From: Candidatus Electrothrix rattekaaiensis
Lineage (GTDB): Bacteria; Desulfobacterota; Desulfobulbia; Desulfobulbales; Desulfobulbaceae
Length of the DNA stretch: 64,000 bases
Assembly (NCBI GenBank): GCA_032595675.1
Contig: JAVQMD010000001.1
Span: 2,140,640-2,204,639, forward strand
Reading direction: 5' to 3'
The notes beneath the pieces are model-generated. The model was not told the DNA's origin. It made no database searches and saw only the letters and a program-made list of their open reading frames with translations. Positions within the stretch are counted from its first letter, which is position 1. Every line of letters begins with the position of its first letter. Position numbers and translations under genes: made by a program. Below, in pieces: positions 26,166 to 36,662 of the stretch.

Positions 26166-27737
26166 TCAAGATAAAATTACTTCCGCCTCGGACTGGAATC
26201 CTTTGAGTGATTTGCGGGCGATTTCGATGATCGCTGCACGATCCACGTCGCTCAACTGTTCGGCAGTCTCCAACCGCTCGCACACCTCCGTCGGGATATC
26301 CGCTGCCGCCTTGCGCACGGCCTGTTCGGCATCCGTCATCCGCTCCAGCGGCACCTCGTCGAACAGCTCCGCAGTTAAGGCCAGCAGCACGGCGATTTGT
26401 GCGGGCACGGCCACCGGGGTGAATTCCGGCTGCTTGAGGCAGGCGCGGATTCGCCGTCCATGTTCGATAATCTTGCGGGTATCTTCATCCAGGCGGGCAC
26501 CAAAGCGGGCAAAGGTCTCCAGTTCCTCGAATTGAGCATAAGCAAGCTTGAGGTCGCCCGCCACCGCGCGGAAGGCCGCTCGTTGCGCCTTGCCGCCGAC
26601 CCGCGAAACGGATTTGCCTACATCAACCGCAGGCAGCACGCCCAATTCAAACAGGGACGGCGAAAGGTAGATCTGGCCGTCCGTGATGGAAATCAGGTTG
26701 GTTGGAATGTAGGCGGAAATGTTCTGCGCCTCGGTCTCGATAATGGGTAGGGCGGTGAGCGAGCCGTTGCCGAGTTCCTCGCGCAGATGGGTTGCGCGTT
26801 CCAGCAGCCGCGAGTGGATATAAAAGATGTCGCCGGGAAAGGCTTCGCGACCGGGCGGGCGGCGCAGTAAGAGCGAGAGTTCGCGGTAGGCCCGTGCGTG
26901 ATGGGTGAGATCGTCGTATACGATCAGCACGTCTCGACCCGCTTCCATGAAATGTTCCGCAATGCTGGTTGCGGCATACGGCGCGATGTAGGTAAGGCCC
27001 GGCGGGTCGTTGCCCTCGGTCACCACAAGGACGGTGTACTCCATCGCGCCTTTTTCCCGCAGGGTGGCCACGGCCTTGGCCACAGCGGACGCACGCTGGC
27101 CGATGGCGCAATACACGCACAACACATTCTGGTCGCGCTGGTTAAGAATGGTGTCAATGGCAATGGTGGTCTTGCCGGTCTGCCGGTCACCCAGAATCAA
27201 CTCGCGCTGGCCGCGCCCGATGGGAATGAGCGCATCAATGACTTTAAGGCCGGATTGAAGCGGCACGGTAACGGGTGCGCGGTCCATGATGGGCGGGGCA
27301 GGTCGTTCGATGGGCAGACGTTCATTGGCGGCCACCGGCCCGTTGCTGTCAAGAGGCCGACCGAGCGGATCAACAACGCGTCCCAGCAATCCTTCACCCA
27401 CGGCCACGTCCATGACCCGGCCTGTGCGTCGGACTTCATCGCCCGCATGGAGCTGCCAGTATTCGCCGAGCAGGACGACACCCACTTCATCTGCATCCAC
27501 GTTGAACGCGATGCCCGGCACATCGCCGGGAAACATCACTAATTCATCAAAGCCCACGCCGGGCAGACCGGAGACCTTGGCAATACCGGTGGCGATGCTG
27601 GTGATCGTGCCCACCTCACGGGGTATTAGTTGCGGCGTGAAGGCTTCCCGCACCTGACTTATTTGGGCAAACGCGCTGTCGAAAACGTTCTGGAGGCCCT
27701 CAGCTTCCTCAGTTTCCATGCTTATCGGTTCCTTCAT
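26166..27737 (-). CDS. atpA: N-type ATPase alpha subunit
   Basis: The alpha subunit forms the non-catalytic nucleotide sites of the F1 head. Walker A is [13 protein letters not shown] near residue 175. Also seen are [52 protein letters not shown], and [28 protein letters not shown]. The 523 residues are normal length. The N-terminus ([24 protein letters not shown]) diverges from ordinary F-type subunits. It starts 2 bases after the stop of a small Pmp3 gene. Confidence 0.95.
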   Translation of the reverse strand: MKEPISMETEEAEGLQNVFDSAFAQISQVREAFTPQLIPREVGTITSIATGIAKVSGLPGVGFDELVMFPGDVPGIAFNVDADEVGVVLLGEYWQLHAGDEVRRTGRVMDVAVGEGLLGRVVDPLGRPLDSNGPVAANERLPIERPAPPIMDRAPVTVPLQSGLKVIDALIPIGRGQRELILGDRQTGKTTIAIDTILNQRDQNVLCVYCAIGQRASAVAKAVATLREKGAMEYTVLVVTEGNDPPGLTYIAPYAATSIAEHFMEAGRDVLIVYDDLTHHARAYRELSLLLRRPPGREAFPGDIFYIHSRLLERATHLREELGNGSLTALPIIETEAQNISAYIPTNLISITDGQIYLSPSLFELGVLPAVDVGKSVSRVGGKAQRAAFRAVAGDLKLAYAQFEELETFARFGARLDEDTRKIIEHGRRIRACLKQPEFTPVAVPAQIAVLLALTAELFDEVPLERMTDAEQAVRKAAADIPTEVCERLETAEQLSDVDRAAIIEIARKSLKGFQSEAEVILS

Positions 27738-27739
27738 CC

Positions 27740-27919
27740 TCAGTTTGTTTTTCTTGTAATAATCCAGATCGCATGAATCAGCCCCGGAATATAGCCCAAT
27801 AAAGTCAGGAGAATATTGATCCAGAAATGGAGACCGAAACCGACCTGCAAAAAGACCCCTACCGGCGGAATGATGACAGACAGGATGATACGCAAAAAAT
27901 CCATAGTGTTTTCTTCCAT
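27740..27919 (-). CDS. Pmp3/YqaE (UPF0057) small membrane protein
   Basis: A 59-codon gene that is easily missed. The product reads [20 protein letters not shown], then [20 protein letters not shown], then [19 protein letters not shown]. This is the two-helix proteolipid pattern PPxGVFLQxG...NxxLTxLGYxPGxxHA. Pmp3 proteins affect membrane potential and salt tolerance in plants and yeast; bacterial roles are unclear. A GAGGG lies before the ATG at 27919, and a second ATG at 27904 also fits. It ends 2 bases before atpA. It is encoded inside the ATPase operon between atpF and atpA, which fits a link with ion homeostasis. Confidence 0.92.
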   Translation of the reverse strand: MEENTMDFLRIILSVIIPPVGVFLQVGFGLHFWINILLTLLGYIPGLIHAIWIITRKTN

Positions 27920-28099
27920 GTTATACCCTCGTTATATGATGAAAAGTTACGCGGTTGAACCGGACGGCCTGATCATTCCGCCCGTTTGATGATCCCGGTC
28001 TACAGGTATAAAGTATACCCCTTGAGTCAACGCAGTCGGTTTGAAATGGAAAATCACAGCAGAAACCATGTATTCACGTAACACAAAATCGGTCGAACC

Positions 28100-28270
28100 G
28101 CAAGAATGCATTCGATTGGATCGAAACCATGCAATCGGTCGGATCGAAACCATGCATTCGATCGGATCGAAACCATGCATTTGATCGGATCGAAACCATG
28201 CATTCGATTGGATCGAAACCATGCATTTGATCGGATCGAAACCATGCATTCGATTGGATCAAAACCATGC
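28100..28270. repeat. 23-bp tandem repeat array inside the ATPase operon
   Basis: One diverged and six well-conserved units of 23 bp (starts at 28100, 28123, 28146, 28169, 28192, 28215, 28238), plus a 10-base partial unit. Each contains gaaaccatgcat and ends gatcggatc or gattggatc. Units differ mainly at two positions (c/t and c/t), and the two forms alternate. The array lies between atpF and pmp3 with no terminator, and it is open in all minus frames. Confidence 0.95.
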
Positions 28271-28296
28271 TCAACAGCGTAACGCCTCATGGCGTG

Positions 28297-29082
28297 TTAC
28301 ACTTCGGCTTCCGGTATATCCTTTGCGTGCAGGATGTCATTGACCCCCTTTTCCAGCGATGCCAGATAATCCGCAATGCTCCAGGCCACCTTTTGTCCGT
28401 TCGCGGTGAGTTCAATACCGCCGATCAGGTCCGGCTCGGTCTTGAACCGGAGGTGGATGTCAGCCGAAAAGGTTTCGTTGACCGCCTTTTGTATTGCCGC
28501 ACGCTGCTCGGCAGGCAGATCACCTCCGCTCCGCACAAGCGCAGGCTCGGTCTCGGATGTTTTTTCCAGGGCCTCGGCAAGTCCTGCTTTTGCCTGGTCG
28601 TCCATTTTGCGCAAGCGACGTGTAAACGCCTCGCCAAGGCGTTCTTCCAAATTCGTCCCGGCAAGATCGGTCAGCGTCCGGCGTGCGATGGCAAAAACTT
28701 CCTGCTGCGTCCGATGGAGGAGTGCCTGATGCAGGTTCTCTTGTTCGTTTCTCAAAGTTTCCTGTTGTGTTGCACGTAAAGCCGCAGCAGCCTGCCGCGC
28801 TTCGTCAAGGAGACGATCATGTTCGGCCTGTGCCTCTTCTGTTGCTTTGCTCAACAACGCGGCACGCTGCCGGTCCATTGCCTCATTCTTATCCCGGAAC
28901 TCGTCGCGTTCCTGTCGGGCCTCGGCCTTTGTCGCGTCGGCATTTGCCAATTCCGTAGCGATCCGCTCTTCCCGCGCATCAATGGCGTGCAGGATGGGCT
29001 TGTACAGAAATCGCTTCATCAGCCACACCAGGACAAGAAAGTTGAGTGCCTGCGCACCCACGGTAAACCAATCGATTAACAT
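28297..29082 (-). CDS. atpF: N-type ATPase b subunit, long form with delta-like C-terminus
   Basis: The b subunit is the peripheral stalk joining the a/c membrane part to F1. The membrane helix is DWFTVGAQALNFLVLVWLMKRFLYKPIL, then a long charged coil follows (AREERIATELANADATKAEARQERDEFRDK and on). The C-terminal third (HLRFKTEPDLIGGIELTANGQKVAWSIADYLASLEKG) resembles the delta subunit end. This is the known fusion design of N-ATPases, which have no separate atpH. At 261 residues it fits. It is followed downstream by the tandem repeat array. Confidence 0.93.
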   Translation of the reverse strand: MLIDWFTVGAQALNFLVLVWLMKRFLYKPILHAIDAREERIATELANADATKAEARQERDEFRDKNEAMDRQRAALLSKATEEAQAEHDRLLDEARQAAAALRATQQETLRNEQENLHQALLHRTQQEVFAIARRTLTDLAGTNLEERLGEAFTRRLRKMDDQAKAGLAEALEKTSETEPALVRSGGDLPAEQRAAIQKAVNETFSADIHLRFKTEPDLIGGIELTANGQKVAWSIADYLASLEKGVNDILHAKDIPEAEV

Positions 29083-29086
29083 AGGT

Positions 29087-29368
29087 CTACTGTCCCGCAG
29101 CTTGGGCGATAACGTAATTCCAGAACGGGTTGGCGAAGATCAGAATCATCGAGACCACAAAGCAGTAAATGGCTGTGGATTCGATCATTGCCAGACCGAC
29201 AAACAGGGTCCGGGTTATCGTGGCCGAGGCGTCGGGCTGCTGTGCCAGCGAACTCAGGGCTGTCGCGACAGCTTTACCTTCGGCCAGGGCAGGCCCCAAG
29301 CACCCGAAACCGGTGGTAATGCCAGCGATGACAATGGATGCCACCGCAATAATAGTCATGTCGTACAT
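29087..29368 (-). CDS. atpE: N-type ATPase c subunit
   Basis: The c subunit forms the ion-carrying rotor ring. The 93 residues hold two membrane helices. Helix 1 has GFGCLGPALAEGKAVATAL, with a Glu two positions before Lys. The loop LAQQPDASATITRT follows. Helix 2 has LFVGLAMIESTAIYCFVVSMIL, carrying the essential Glu in the E-S-T-x-x-Y context known from Na+-binding rings. N-ATPase c subunits have an acidic residue in both helices, so Na+ or H+ specificity is not settled by sequence. Confidence 0.95.
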   Translation of the reverse strand: MYDMTIIAVASIVIAGITTGFGCLGPALAEGKAVATALSSLAQQPDASATITRTLFVGLAMIESTAIYCFVVSMILIFANPFWNYVIAQAAGQ

Positions 29369-29392
29369 GGTATCTCCTTTGTTTGTTGTCGT

Positions 29393-30094
29393 TCATGCTG
29401 CAACGGTTTGCTGCGGTCGCAGTTTGGGCTTATGGGCCTGCGCTGCCGCCGCGATATAGACTGCGGCCAGGATGCTGAAAATGTAGGCCTGCACCATGCC
29501 GGTGAGCAGACCGAGCAGCGTCATGACAATGGGAAAGAGGAACGGCGTGATCGTTAACAAAATCGCGATAATCATGGCCCCGCTCATCATGTTGCCGAAT
29601 AAACGGACGGCCAGGGCCAGTGTCCGTGAAATTTCGCTAATGATGTTAAAGGGCAGCATGATGAACGTCGGCTGCACATAGGATTTGAGGAAACCGCCTA
29701 TCCCCTGCTCGGCAATGCCGAACAGCGGCACAGCCACAAACACGCACAGCGCAAGTGCCGTCGTGGTCGAGAGCGAACCCGTGGGCGGCTCAAAGCCCGG
29801 AATAACGGTGCCGAGGCTGGCTGCGGCGACAAATAGGAAGAGCGTGCCCAGAAAGCCGAGATATGTCCGAGGCTGGGTCAGGCCCACCTCTTTGATTTGT
29901 TGCTCAATGCCGGTCACCACGATTTCCAGCAGGTTCTGCCAGCGGGAACGTTTTAGGTCAACGGACAGTTTGTGCGTGATGAGTCGGGCGCCGATGGCCA
30001 GCACGAGCATCAGCACCCAGGTAAAGATAATGGTGGCGTTGAGTTTGAAAAAACCGAGTTGCCAGAAGATAATCTCGTCAGGGCTGAGTCGCAT
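29393..30094 (-). CDS. atpB: N-type ATPase a subunit
   Basis: The a subunit forms the ion half-channels. The start at 30094 is chosen because AGGAGG lies 8 bases upstream. The product begins RLSPDEIIFWQLGFFKLNATIIFTWVLML. The essential Arg is in ALAVRLFGNMMSGAMI near residue 175. Five to six membrane helices are visible. The start overlaps the end of atpR by 17 bases. About 234 residues is normal for this family. Confidence 0.94.
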   Translation of the reverse strand: MRLSPDEIIFWQLGFFKLNATIIFTWVLMLVLAIGARLITHKLSVDLKRSRWQNLLEIVVTGIEQQIKEVGLTQPRTYLGFLGTLFLFVAAASLGTVIPGFEPPTGSLSTTTALALCVFVAVPLFGIAEQGIGGFLKSYVQPTFIMLPFNIISEISRTLALAVRLFGNMMSGAMIIAILLTITPFLFPIVMTLLGLLTGMVQAYIFSILAAVYIAAAAQAHKPKLRPQQTVAA

Positions 30095-30422
30095 CGTTGA
30101 CCTCCTGTGTCTCTGCATCAGATATGCGTGTTGTCGTAAGCCGTGTCACCCGTGTCACCCGTGTCACAATCGGGCGGGCCATGACAAAGCCCAGAAGACA
30201 CATCAGTAGCCGTTGCCACTGGCCTCCCGCGACAAAGTAAAATCCGGTCAGGGCAAGGCTCATCCGCAGCAGCCAGCTGCTGAAAAACCACAGTGCCGGT
30301 CGTGTGGACAAAAGTGCCTTTTGCACTGTCCACCACAGTCCGCCGAAGAACATTGCTCCGAGTGCTCCTCCGGCAACCCAGGCCGGTGTCAGCATCAGCA
30401 TCAAGGGCAGCGTTTCAGTCAT
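30078..30422 (-). CDS. atpR: N-ATPase subunit AtpR
   Basis: AtpR is a small membrane protein found only in N-type ATPase operons, thought to help c-ring assembly or stability. About 114 residues carry three hydrophobic stretches (LMLMLTPAWVAGGALGAMFFGGLWW, LWFFSSWLLRMSLALTGFYFVAGG, LLMCLLGFVMARPIV). The tail VTRVTRVTRLTTTRI comes from a 9-base tandem repeat (gtgtcaccc, three copies near 30145-30170). ATG at 30422 or 30425 could be used, both just after GGGGGA and inside the atpQ end. Confidence 0.88.
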   Translation of the reverse strand: MTETLPLMLMLTPAWVAGGALGAMFFGGLWWTVQKALLSTRPALWFFSSWLLRMSLALTGFYFVAGGQWQRLLMCLLGFVMARPIVTRVTRVTRLTTTRISDAETQEVNDATQP

Positions 30423-30754
30423 CATTGTCCCCCGTATCCTCCTGTTCCTCGTGCATGGCTTGGTCTTCTTTGGCAATCCAAATCCAGGCATTGAAACAGC
30501 CGATCACAAGTCCGGCCATTAACAGCGCCAGGGTCCAGGAATACTGGCCCGGATGCCGGTTGTCCAACCAAAGACCAAGCACCGCACCAAGTAAGGTCGG
30601 CACGGCCACGGACCAGCCGACCAGTCCCATCATGCCCAGGCCGAACCAAACACCCGGCGTGGCGTTACGTTGCGCTTTGAGCTTACGTGCCGCCTTTGTG
30701 CCGATTTCCCGACTGAACGCTGTCCCCTCTTGCGCCTGCTTGCTGTCTGATTGT

Positions 30755-30762
<8 letters not shown>
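30415..30762 (-). CDS. atpQ: N-ATPase subunit AtpQ (AtpI-like)
   Basis: A 115-residue protein with two membrane helices (VWFGLGMMGLVGWSVAVPTLLGAVLGLWLD, then LALLMAGLVIGCFNAWIWI). An acidic tail follows (EEQEDTGDNDD). Family members are the AtpI-like Q subunits of N-ATPases, placed between atpC and atpR as here. It overlaps atpC by 8 bases and atpR by 8 to 11 bases. Confidence 0.88.
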
Positions 30763-33960
<3,198 letters not shown>

Positions 33961-34017
33961 AGCAGTTGACCTTGGCAGCGGCAGGCAATCAGATTTCAGT
34001 GTCGTCCAGCAGTACGG

Positions 34018-34254
34018 CTATGTTGTCATCATCATGATGAAATATTTTTTTTTAATCTCATCCAGTTGCTCTTTGGTTATTTCACCCGCTGCATATCTCT
34101 TGTTCAAGATATCAAGAGCATTCTCGTTCTTGGATCTCTTTCCAAGAGAGTGCCTGAAAAGGTAGACCACAATAAAAACAAGAATGATATAAAACAATAC
34201 CATCATAAATCCACCCCCAAACCAGTGTCCTTCCCAATGCCCATAAGGATGCAT
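34018..34254 (-). CDS. SHOCT-domain membrane protein
   Basis: The start at 34254 (MHPYGHWEGHWFGGG) is preferred over an upstream in-frame ATG because it opens the family pattern. A His/Gly-rich lead is followed by one membrane helix (MMVLFYIILVFIVVYLF). The SHOCT motif comes next (ALDILNKRYAAGEITKEQLDEIKKK). SHOCT domains are short oligomerisation helices. The size is 78 residues. It is one of several small stress-type membrane genes here. Confidence 0.82.
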   Translation of the reverse strand: MHPYGHWEGHWFGGGFMMVLFYIILVFIVVYLFRHSLGKRSKNENALDILNKRYAAGEITKEQLDEIKKKYFIMMMTT

Positions 34255-34353
34255 AGAAACAATCTCTTTTCTGTCGGAAAAGCGACAGGTTAATATTGTC
34301 ATAGAAATGCAACTGTATCAGCATCTTTGAGCAACTGTCCAAAAAACTGTTTT

Positions 34354-34500
34354 CTACACCACTCGTCGTCCCTGAATAATCCTGAGCAGCACCACGATAA
34401 TAGCAACAACCAGCAGAAGATGAATAAGGCCGCCCAACGTGTAGCTGCTCACCAATCCTAATGCCCATAAGATCAACAGTATTACTGCAATAGTCCACAT
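34354..34500 (-). CDS. lmo0937-like small membrane protein
   Basis: A 48-codon gene. The product begins MWTIAVILLILWALGLVSSY, continues TLGGLIHLLLVVAIIVVLLR, and ends IIQGRRVV. This matches the lmo0937 family, two helices with G-L-V-x-S-Y-T-L-G-G-x-I-H. Such genes are common in stress loci of soil bacteria. AGGAG is present near the start as aaaaggaga. Function is unknown. Confidence 0.88.
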   Translation of the reverse strand: MWTIAVILLILWALGLVSSYTLGGLIHLLLVVAIIVVLLRIIQGRRVV

Positions 34501-34585
34501 GTAATTCTCCTTTTGTGCGGAGCTGAGTTGGCGGCGGACTTGAATCGTTGCCGATCAACAGCCACGCCGACCTCGACAGACCTGC

Positions 34586-35368
34586 TTAGTTTTGATCCTC
34601 TTCGACCGTCATTTGATTCTTTACGCTGACCACTCCATGAATATCGGTAACGAGTTTGCTGACTAAAGACTTTTCAGCATCGTTTTCCGCCATGCCGGTC
34701 AAGGTCACTTCGCCGTCTTCGGTCTCAACCTTGGTGCTGATAAAGCTGGTCGAGCGATGAGTGAGCAGAGCCATCATGACTTGAGCAGTGATAGACGCAT
34801 CATCAACCTTCTCCCCTATGGTCTGCGTATCCGATTCGTGATCAGCTGCTATCGTCATCTCGTTTTTCACCTCTTTCACGCCGTCAATGTCTTCGGCGTA
34901 TTCAGCAGTGAGCGTTTTTTGCGCCTGATTGACTGCTTCACCTTTCAAGGTCACAATGCCATCTTTGACGTCGACTTCCGTTTTAAGGGCGTTCACATTG
35001 CGATGATACATGAGCATTCCTGTTACCTTCATGCCGATCCAGATGTCTGATTTTTCGGCAGGATGCTCCCCTTTGATTTCAATACGATTATCAACGCTTT
35101 TGACATCCGGCAGAGCTTCGACGATGTTATATGCGATGAGTTTGTCGTTTTCATCAGAAACGCTACCAGACAGCGTGACCGCTCCGTCGCTTGAGCTGAT
35201 CTTGATTTTTTCATCCTTGAGATATGTTTTGTAAATGAAGCTCTCCTCAAAGGAAGACACAATGCGGTCATCCGTCTCGGACGCTCTTGCAGGCATACCG
35301 GTCGCTAACAGAGCGACTGTAAGCACAGCCGCTGTCAAAACTGTAACATATACATATAATGTTTTCAT
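34586..35368 (-). CDS. Periplasmic protein with three BON domains
   Basis: A signal peptide (YVYVTVLTAAVLTVALLATGMPARA) is followed by three BON units. They have the repeated pattern V-x-x-x-D-G-x-V-T-L-x-G and end V-K-S-V-D-N-R-I, V-K-E-V-K-N-E-M and V-V-S-V-K-N-Q-M. They lie near residues 45-100, 110-170 and 190-255. OsmY-type BON proteins act in the periplasm under osmotic stress and are thought to bind phospholipid. At 260 residues it is a three-domain form of the two-domain OsmY. Confidence 0.9.
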   Translation of the reverse strand: MKTLYVYVTVLTAAVLTVALLATGMPARASETDDRIVSSFEESFIYKTYLKDEKIKISSSDGAVTLSGSVSDENDKLIAYNIVEALPDVKSVDNRIEIKGEHPAEKSDIWIGMKVTGMLMYHRNVNALKTEVDVKDGIVTLKGEAVNQAQKTLTAEYAEDIDGVKEVKNEMTIAADHESDTQTIGEKVDDASITAQVMMALLTHRSTSFISTKVETEDGEVTLTGMAENDAEKSLVSKLVTDIHGVVSVKNQMTVEEDQN

Positions 35369-35444
35369 TGCTCTTTATCCTTTTCCGTTCTTGTTATTCA
35401 GCTTATGCTAAACAGAGGCGGGCGAACTGTCTGCCTCTGTTGTA

Positions 35445-35591
35445 TTATTCTTTCACGCTCAATCTGTTTGCCTGCTGTCCTAGCAATTTTTTTCTATCCT
35501 CATTTTTCAGCTCTTGAATATCAAGCGGCTTTCTGGTAGTCGCCTTGACTTTTCCATTCACTTGGTGAAACTTCCCTTCTATTTTCTTCAC
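35445..35591 (-). CDS. Small CsbD-like protein
   Basis: A 48-codon frame starting with GTG at 35591 encodes a very basic peptide. It opens KKIEGKFHQVNGKVKATTRKP, which resembles the CsbD start (x-IEGKFHQxKGKVKE), and later has LKNEDRKKLLGQQANRL. The second half is less similar. CsbD-like proteins are small general-stress proteins. Context (between BON and a collagen-like lipoprotein) supports it. GTG use and the lack of a strong ribosome site leave doubt. Confidence 0.45.
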   Translation of the reverse strand: MKKIEGKFHQVNGKVKATTRKPLDIQELKNEDRKKLLGQQANRLSVKE

Positions 35592-35626
35592 CTTCAGGCT
35601 GGCCTCTGCGATTTATAAACAGACTG

Positions 35627-35944
35627 TTATTGTTCGATAATTACTGTAGCACCTGAGCCTTTTTTGCCGGTGTCTCCGGTGTTACCTTGCGCACCGTCAT
35701 CTCCAGCTTTGCCGGTATTTCCAGTGTTGCCTTGGTTTCCTTGCGATCCTTTCGCGCCTGTATAACCTGTGTCTCCTGTTTTGCCGGTATTTCCAGTATT
35801 ACCGGTCTCCCCCGCTGGGCCGGCAGGGCCATTGCAGGCAGTCAGCGAAAGTGCCAGAAACAAACTGGCAAACAACGCAGCACTTCTGGCTGCTGTTTTT
35901 GCATAATTGGTGACAGGTGCTGACATGACATTGTTTTTTTTCAC
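35627..35944 (-). CDS. Collagen-like lipoprotein
   Basis: Starts with GTG at 35944, with GGGGAG upstream. A signal segment (ARSAALFASLFLALSLTAC) ends in a lipobox LTAC, so Cys 37 becomes the lipidated N-terminus. About 60 residues of strict Gly-x-y triplets follow (GPAGPAGETGNTGNTGKTGDTG and on), rich in Thr, Asn, Asp and Lys but with few Pro after the first six. The final GSGATVIIEQ is a short non-repeat cap. It is likely a trimeric surface or periplasmic stalk. Confidence 0.85.
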   Translation of the reverse strand: MKKNNVMSAPVTNYAKTAARSAALFASLFLALSLTACNGPAGPAGETGNTGNTGKTGDTGYTGAKGSQGNQGNTGNTGKAGDDGAQGNTGDTGKKGSGATVIIEQ

Positions 35945-36299
35945 AGTAGTTGCTCCCCGTTGTGGATGTAATCAGCAGTGAAGTTCATTGCTGAGATCTT
36001 TTTTTGAACCAGCCCGGAATGTAGAGAAACCTTCCCGAACTGCCAAACACTTCCTTGCCAACATGTCTTCTCTGGCAGTATCGAATGAACGCAAGGATAC
36101 AACTGCTTTTGCAGGATGGAGGCCGGTTTGCTGAATAAATAAAAGATTGTTGTATAAAGAGGAGTTGCGTAACACTTGGAGCAAAAAGGAAAGATGCTGC
36201 GGCGGTGCTGGCCTCAATATTTGGCTGAAAACCTCAGCATTTTGAGGGGTAATGGGGTAATGGAGGAGAGAGAACCGGGCGGTGCTGAAAAGCGGGTGA

Positions 36300-36455
36300 T
36301 CAGGTTTGGGGAGGATGTATTCCGAGTTTGTGTATTCGTGTCCGCAAGGTGCTGGCGTTGATGCCAAGGATCAGGGCGGCACTGTCCTTGCTTTTTTATT
36401 GAGATTTCCTCTGGTGTGAAAGTGAATTACTGCCATTTTGAACAGGTTGTCGTGT
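36300..36455 (-). pseudogene. Remnant of a Fis-type C-terminal domain (NtrC-like regulator)
   Basis: The minus strand reads LFKMAVIHFHTRGNLNK, then after loss of one A in a run at about 36402-36407, SKDSAALILGINASTLRTRI and HKLGIHPPQT, then stop. The second part matches the Fis helix-turn-helix of sigma-54 activators (A-x-x-L-G-I-N-x-x-T-L-R-x-x-I). No AAA+ domain is found upstream, so only the tail remains. The rest of the 35945-36662 interval (about 700 bases) shows no gene. Confidence 0.5.
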
Positions 36456-36662
36456 GGTGAACCGTTTTTTTTCTTCCCGAAACGAAAGGACATTACCACT
36501 GCAAACCAAAATTGCAAAGCGAAAAATGTTGACTTCCCACCACAACTGCTCAATACTACAGCGGAAGAAGCGGTGTCGGGCAAAATTCCTCCTGTTGTGG
36601 TAAAATATCGCTTTGCTGACAACATCCGCAAGCTGCGGTCTTAACAAAGAGAAGAGAGAACA

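Noticed and set aside
28100-28270. CRISPR array
   Set aside because: Units are contiguous with no spacers, and no cas genes are near.
27947-28290. Minus-strand frames across the 23-bp array encoding repeats such as HGFDPIECMVSI
   Set aside because: All three frames are open only because the unit lacks stops; there is no ribosome site and no family resemblance, so it is treated as noncoding repeat.
35972-36367. Minus-strand 131-codon frame
   Set aside because: Low-complexity, no ribosome site, no homology pattern; it also overlaps the Fis remnant in another frame.
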